Positions 36,001 through 36,643 of a stretch of 36,643 nucleotides of DNA are shown here, piece by piece. The notes under the pieces are model-generated. The model was not told the origin of the DNA and searched no databases. It saw only the letters and a program-made list of their open reading frames with translations. The DNA comes from Bauldia sp. (lineage in GTDB: Bacteria > Pseudomonadota > Alphaproteobacteria > Rhizobiales > Kaistiaceae): assembly GCA_020442065.1 (NCBI GenBank), contig JAGRKZ010000082.1, positions 1 to 36,643 on the forward strand, read 5' to 3'. The translations under genes and the position numbers were made by a program. Position 1 is the first letter of the stretch; every line of letters starts with the position of its first letter.

Positions 36001-36643
36001 CCGCCTCGGTGGTGGCGGCATAGGAGAGCGTGTCGCCGCCCGTGCTCTCGCCCAGCCCATCGAGCGTGAACAGCTCGATCCCGGTCGGCGACATCCCCTC
36101 GACCGTGGTAATGACGCCGCCGGTCACGGTCACGTCGATGACGTCGTCGTTCGTCGTCCCGGTGATCGCCAGCGTGTCGCCGGTGTCGTGCGCGCCGCCG
36201 TCGATGGTGTCGGTGCCGTCGCCGATCGTGTAGTTGATCGTGTCGTCGCCACCGCCGCCGTCGATGTCGTCGGCCTCCGCCCCGCCCTCGATCGTGTCGT
36301 TGCCCGAACCGCCGGTGAGGACGTTGACGCCGGCATCGCCGGTGAGGTCCACCGCGTCCGAAGACCCGCTCGCGTCGACGTTCTCGAAGCCGGTGACGTC
36401 CGCCGTGTCGCCGACGCTCTGGTCGGTCGCCGACAGGTCGATCGTCGCCGCCCCGGTGACCTCCAGCGTGTCGGTGTCGTTCCCGCCCGCGATCGAGGTG
36501 TCGCCGCCATCGTAGACGATGGTGTCGTTGCCTGCCCCGCCATCGAGGGTGTCCGCGCCCGCCCCGCCGTCGATCCGGTTCGCGCCGCTGTCACCCGTGA
36601 GGGTGTCGTTGCCCGAGCCGCCGGTCACGTTCTCGATGCCGGC
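33095..36643 (-). CDS. Giant RTX-repeat protein, C-terminal part (partial)
   Basis: About 1180 residues are visible; the start lies beyond the right edge, and the frame is open to the last base (AGIENVTGGSGNDTL), so the codon at 36628 is an internal GTG. It is almost entirely glycine/aspartate-rich nonapeptides (GGxGxDxLx) with two larger repeat families listed separately. The C-terminal ~200 residues hold RTX blocks (KDGDDTLLGRAGKDKLLGGD), a non-repeat segment (FDTITDFVSGLDSLQISAKG), then the tail AIATSDFHIV, resembling type I secretion signals. Calcium folding outside the cell and an adhesin or surface-layer-like role are likely; catalytic domains are not seen here but might lie upstream. 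It converges with the HxlR gene. Confidence 0.9.
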   Translation of the reverse strand, partial: AGIENVTGGSGNDTLTGDSGANRIDGGAGADTLDGGAGNDTIVYDGGDTSIAGGNDTDTLEVTGAATIDLSATDQSVGDTADVTGFENVDASGSSDAVDLTGDAGVNVLTGGSGNDTIEGGAEADDIDGGGGDDTINYTIGDGTDTIDGGAHDTGDTLAITGTTNDDVIDVTVTGGVITTVEGMSPTGIELFTLDGLGESTGGDTLSYAATTEAVVVDLSSPSATGFSSIAGIENVTGGSGNDTLTGDSGANTLIGGAGDDTINYTIGDGTDSIDGGAHDTGDTLAITGTSGDDVIDVTVTGGVITTIEGMSPTGIELFTLDGLGESTAGDTLSYAASTEAVTVDLSVPSATGFSSIADIENATGGSGDDTLTGDGGANKLLGGGGKDTIDGGAGADAIDGGAGDDTIVGFDAGDTADGGADYDTLTLAATSAALNGAADAALVRVEAVSAAAALAAVVIDLHSQTDGFDITGSAQGDTITGSSGADDIVAGAGNDTIVGFVGADKVDGGADTDTLTLAATSSALNNAADGDLVRVEVVSAALAGSGVIVNLGKQSDGFDIIGSAQGDTITGSSGADDIDAGAGNDTIVGFVGTDEVDGGADTDTLTLAATSTALNAAADGNLVSVEIVSAAAALTGVVLDLGNQSEGFAITGSSQSDSITGSTGIDVITAGSGADTVVGNGGNDIIDGGVGNDDLTGSVGLDVVLGGIGNDRIRATTGDGNDFYDGGTGTDTVDYSATSGGMKIDLTAENRSGQSVSGDPGSFAALLAAGGIGNANTAVGFANGGATGIDVLIGIENAIGGQGGDTIFGSDLANFLDGSGGDDRIWGRGADDTVHGGAGNDLLVGGFGGDSAKASGNDILFGEDGNDELYGEDGNDVLTGGKGSDQYAGGDGNDLLIFDADGAGDSGWGGKDADTFQFHAGFGKDRIKDFLGTGKTSDRIDLSAIKGAKFQKLKIVQKGNDVEITSKAFAKGDKITLEVVNAGALTQKDFVFTSVDRIKGANRSDKLSGSARDDRIDGRKGNDKLKGKDGDDTLLGRAGKDKLLGGDDSDVLKGHGGKDKLIGGDGDDTLTGGSQADAFIFKSAADGFDTITDFVSGLDSLQISAKGFGGGLIAGAAATLISMADIAGYIDGGSKGVFLHDNAGSGLGTVYWDPNGGSSSDAVAVFTVGSAAIATSDFHIV
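34610..35419 (-). repeat. Three tandem 90-residue (270-base) repeats in the giant RTX protein
   Basis: Units run 35419-35150, 35149-34880 and 34879-34610. Each begins VGF and contains DGGADxDTLTLAAT, ALxxAADxxLVxVExVSAA, and an RTX-like IxGSxQxDxITGSxGxDxI. The period is exactly 270 bases; the phrase GAACCCGACG (or GAAGCCGACG) recurs at 35411, 35141 and 34871. Confidence 0.93.
35462..36223 (-). repeat. Two tandem 127-residue (381-base) repeats in the giant RTX protein
   Basis: Units run 36223-35843 and 35842-35462. Each holds GDGTDxIDGGAHDTGDTLAI, EGMSPTGIELFTLDGLGEST, and an RTX tail. They are nearly identical at DNA level over most of the length, including silent positions, and the window edge itself begins with the end of another copy of the same unit. 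This suggests recent duplication and a copy number that may vary between strains. Confidence 0.92.

Noticed and set aside
34610..36223. Possible CRISPR-like array in regularly repeated DNA
   Set aside because: The repeats are long (270 and 381 bases), in frame, and encode RTX protein. There are no spacers or cas genes.

Overview
The window looks like chromosomal DNA of a high-GC alphaproteobacterium, most likely in the order Hyphomicrobiales (Rhizobiales). The support is a porin of the alphaproteobacterial Porin_2 type, rpoH next to rluD, sppA-ihfB-lapA in a row, priA divergent from a TalC/Fsa-type aldolase, and a non-catalytic dihydroorotase paralog directly after pyrB. I see no rRNA, functional tRNA, CRISPR array, prophage or insertion sequence. 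These assignments come from reading motifs, not from database searches.

Layout. At 1-1392 lie the end of pyrB and a pyrC-like gene that has lost most metal ligands. At 1430-2290 (minus) is a small RTX protein. At 2493-4561 (minus) are rluD and the heat-shock sigma factor rpoH, with a small membrane protein and an AI-2E-type permease reading away from them (4560-6098). A porin with its ribosome-binding site in a hairpin loop follows (6491-7666). At 7776-11911 is a catabolic gene set: RidA, an 8-oxoguanine-deaminase-like aminohydrolase, a creatininase-family hydrolase and an FAD-linked oxidase. Next come an MFS transporter, a membrane cytochrome b overlapping a Tat-exported molybdenum-cofactor lipoprotein, and a Gfo/Idh/MocA dehydrogenase (12398-16557).

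From 16562 to 25733 are mostly housekeeping and accessory genes: HdeD-like, GST, sppA-ihfB-lapA-ocd, a GntR regulator, dsbB, a methyltransferase, an aldo/keto reductase, a ceramidase-like membrane protein with a secreted cupin, and a KDPG aldolase. A cold-shock gene with a long leader and a good terminator, and a TerB/DUF533 protein, follow. A 555-base orphan stretch rich in small hairpins then precedes priA. The right end has fsa with an acetamidase/formamidase gene, a divergent qorB-like/HxlR pair with two similar palindromes between them, and the C-terminal ~1180 residues of a giant RTX protein that runs off the window.

Working together. The cytochrome b and molybdenum enzyme overlap by 11 bases and probably form one quinone-linked periplasmic redox enzyme. 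RidA, aminohydrolase, creatininase and FAD oxidase look like one pathway for a nitrogen heterocycle whose substrate I cannot name; this is the best candidate for an undescribed system. The two RTX proteins should be exported by a type I system, which is not encoded here.
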